Source: Caulobacteraceae bacterium (GTDB taxonomy: Bacteria; Pseudomonadota; Alphaproteobacteria; Caulobacterales; Aquidulcibacteraceae). Taken from it: a DNA stretch of 64,000 nt. Where the stretch lies: positions 1-64,000 of the forward strand of contig JADJCG010000008.1 in NCBI GenBank assembly GCA_016703335.1, in the 5' to 3' direction. The notes beneath the pieces are model-generated. The model was not told the DNA's origin and made no database searches. It saw nothing but the letters and a program-made list of their open reading frames with translations. Below are positions 63,314 through 64,000 of the stretch, piece by piece; within the stretch, counting starts at the first letter, position 1, and each line of letters starts with the position of its first letter. A program made the position numbers and the translations under genes.

Positions 63314-63640
63314 AGCCGCCCCTCCTTGGCTCCCGACAGAACCCTTAGTGGCTCATTTCGGGCAGTCAATTGTTCATCCACAGGGCGCGAAAACACTAGC
63401 GTTTCCAACGTTGGCTGGCGAACGCGTACGACGAACTGCAGTTCGCATTCGCGCTGCAAAAATGACGCCGAAGATATTCACATGTTCGCGCGCAACGCGA
63501 GCAATCTTGTGAATAACTCTCCAACCGTTTGCGTCGTAACGGAAAAACGGTGCGCAACTCACCGCACGCGCGCAAATCGCGACATGAGTGCTTGCGTGTC
63601 GGAGTCTGGTTGATGCGGTAGCGAGAGAAAATCCCTGGCT
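63314..63640. other. Intergenic region between sspB and ssrA
   Basis: About 330 bases with no convincing gene. It contains three DnaA-box-like sequences: TTCATCCACA (63373-63382), TATTCACA (63475-63482) and TGTGAATAA (63508-63516). All are one mismatch from TTATCCACA or a shortened form of it. It is AT-richer than its surroundings. It may also hold the sspB promoter. Confidence 0.35.
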
Positions 63641-64000
63641 TCTGTTGCCGGGCGCCCGGGGACCCCGCCTTAGGATGCTACTCGTAAGGGCTTAGGTTCG
63701 GAAAACTCCGCACTGCTTACGCAGCGAGGGCGAATTCCTCAGCGTTGTTGTCATTGGCAACTATGCTGTTTGGCCTGTAACGGGACCACCCGAGCAAAAG
63801 CATCAGCCTTCAACGTCCGTCGATCCTATTTCGGCCCCATAAAGAGGCGTCGGGTGTCAGGTATCAGCCAAACGAACTGGCACCTGATTACTGTCACCTG
63901 ACACCTGAAATGGTGGAGCCGCCGGGCATCGCACCCGGGTCCGATCCGCCTATCTCTACGCGTTTATCGCCATAGTCCGGTTGCCCGGACGAGTCGGATA
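63640..64000 (-). ncRNA. ssrA: Two-piece (circularly permuted) tmRNA, 5' end at or beyond the window edge
   Basis: Read on the minus strand, the acceptor piece comes first (about 64000-63911) and ends GGACCCGGGTGCGATGCCCG, then GCGGCTCCACCA. A 72-base internal loop follows, then the coding piece starting at 63838 (GGGGCCGAAATAGGATCGAC). The first 7 bases of the coding piece pair with CGGCTCC of the acceptor piece, including a G3-U70 pair as in alanine tRNA. The tag frame is in the coding piece at 63717-63758. Permuted tmRNA is known from alphaproteobacteria. The 3' end near 63640 and the outer end are approximate. Confidence 0.95.
63717..63758 (-). other. tmRNA tag reading frame (ANDNNAEEFALAA)
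   Basis: Minus-strand codons from GCC at 63758-63756 to TAA at 63719-63717 encode ANDNNAEEFALAA; with the charged alanine the tag is AANDNNAEEFALAA. It ends in the LAA degron for ClpX and is close to the Caulobacter tag (AANDNFAEEFAVAA, from memory). Confidence 0.95.

Noticed and set aside
1..64000. CRISPR arrays or insertion sequences
   Set aside because: No regularly spaced repeats, no cas genes and no transposase-like products were seen.

Overview
The window is GC-rich and reads as the chromosome of an alphaproteobacterium, most likely from the Caulobacterales/Hyphomonadaceae branch. Four things point there. The tmRNA gene at the right edge is circularly permuted (two-piece) and encodes the tag ANDNNAEEFALAA. 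A perfect CtrA box (TTAA-N7-TTAA) lies upstream of ftsZ. The SspB is of the alphaproteobacterial type. A DUF4169/ribbon-helix-helix pair is present. Taxonomy is inferred from these features only.

Layout. 0-10.6 kb is a mixed region: two paralogous secreted proteins, a GNAT acetyltransferase, two tandem CHAP-domain proteins, a single-domain voltage-gated cation channel with an acidic, glycine-containing selectivity filter, a fasciclin protein, a TerB-DnaJ protein, an AmpD-like amidase, a GFA-family protein, RNase P RNA and a glutathione transferase. 10.7-44.0 kb is an expanded dcw cluster, all on the + strand: rsmH-ftsL-ftsI-murE-murF-mraY-murD-ftsW-murG, murC, murB, ddl-ftsQ-ftsA, ftsZ, lpxC, bamD, ligA. 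It builds the lipid II precursor and the divisome. Insertions interrupt it: an ECF sigma/anti-sigma-like module between murG and murC, a VWA protein, a HAD phosphatase and two DUF6491-like lipoproteins before murB, a reverse-transsulfuration pair (CBS and cystathionine gamma-lyase) and a TIR-like gene before ddl, a lipoprotein between ftsA and ftsZ, and a TPR protein between ftsZ and lpxC. mraZ and recN are not at their usual places. 44-63.3 kb is mostly housekeeping and accessory: SnoaL-like, DUF457-like, M20 and M24 peptidases, prmA, a SIMPL protein, uvrD/pcrA, two tandem TIR-domain proteins with membrane segments, fumC, a RusA-like nuclease and a dNMP-kinase-like gene, a phospholipid module (plsC, cdsA, a small membrane protein, a CDP-alcohol phosphatidyltransferase) and sspB. 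The last ~350 bases hold ssrA.

The most distinctive locus is the TIR pair at 54.0-56.2 kb. One protein is TIR + DUF805. The other is TIR + transmembrane helix + an extracytoplasmic four-cysteine domain, and that domain occurs again as a free secreted protein 5 kb upstream (48578-49021) with identical cysteine spacing. This suggests an envelope-sensing TIR system, which is an inference.

Caution on sequence quality. More than twenty genes, including indispensable ones (rsmH, ftsI, murE, murF, mraY, ftsZ, ligA, uvrD, fumC), need one or more frame changes to give a complete product, and ftsI lacks the segment with its catalytic serine. I read this mainly as indel and assembly error. Frameshifted genes are therefore annotated over their full span, with approximate break positions.
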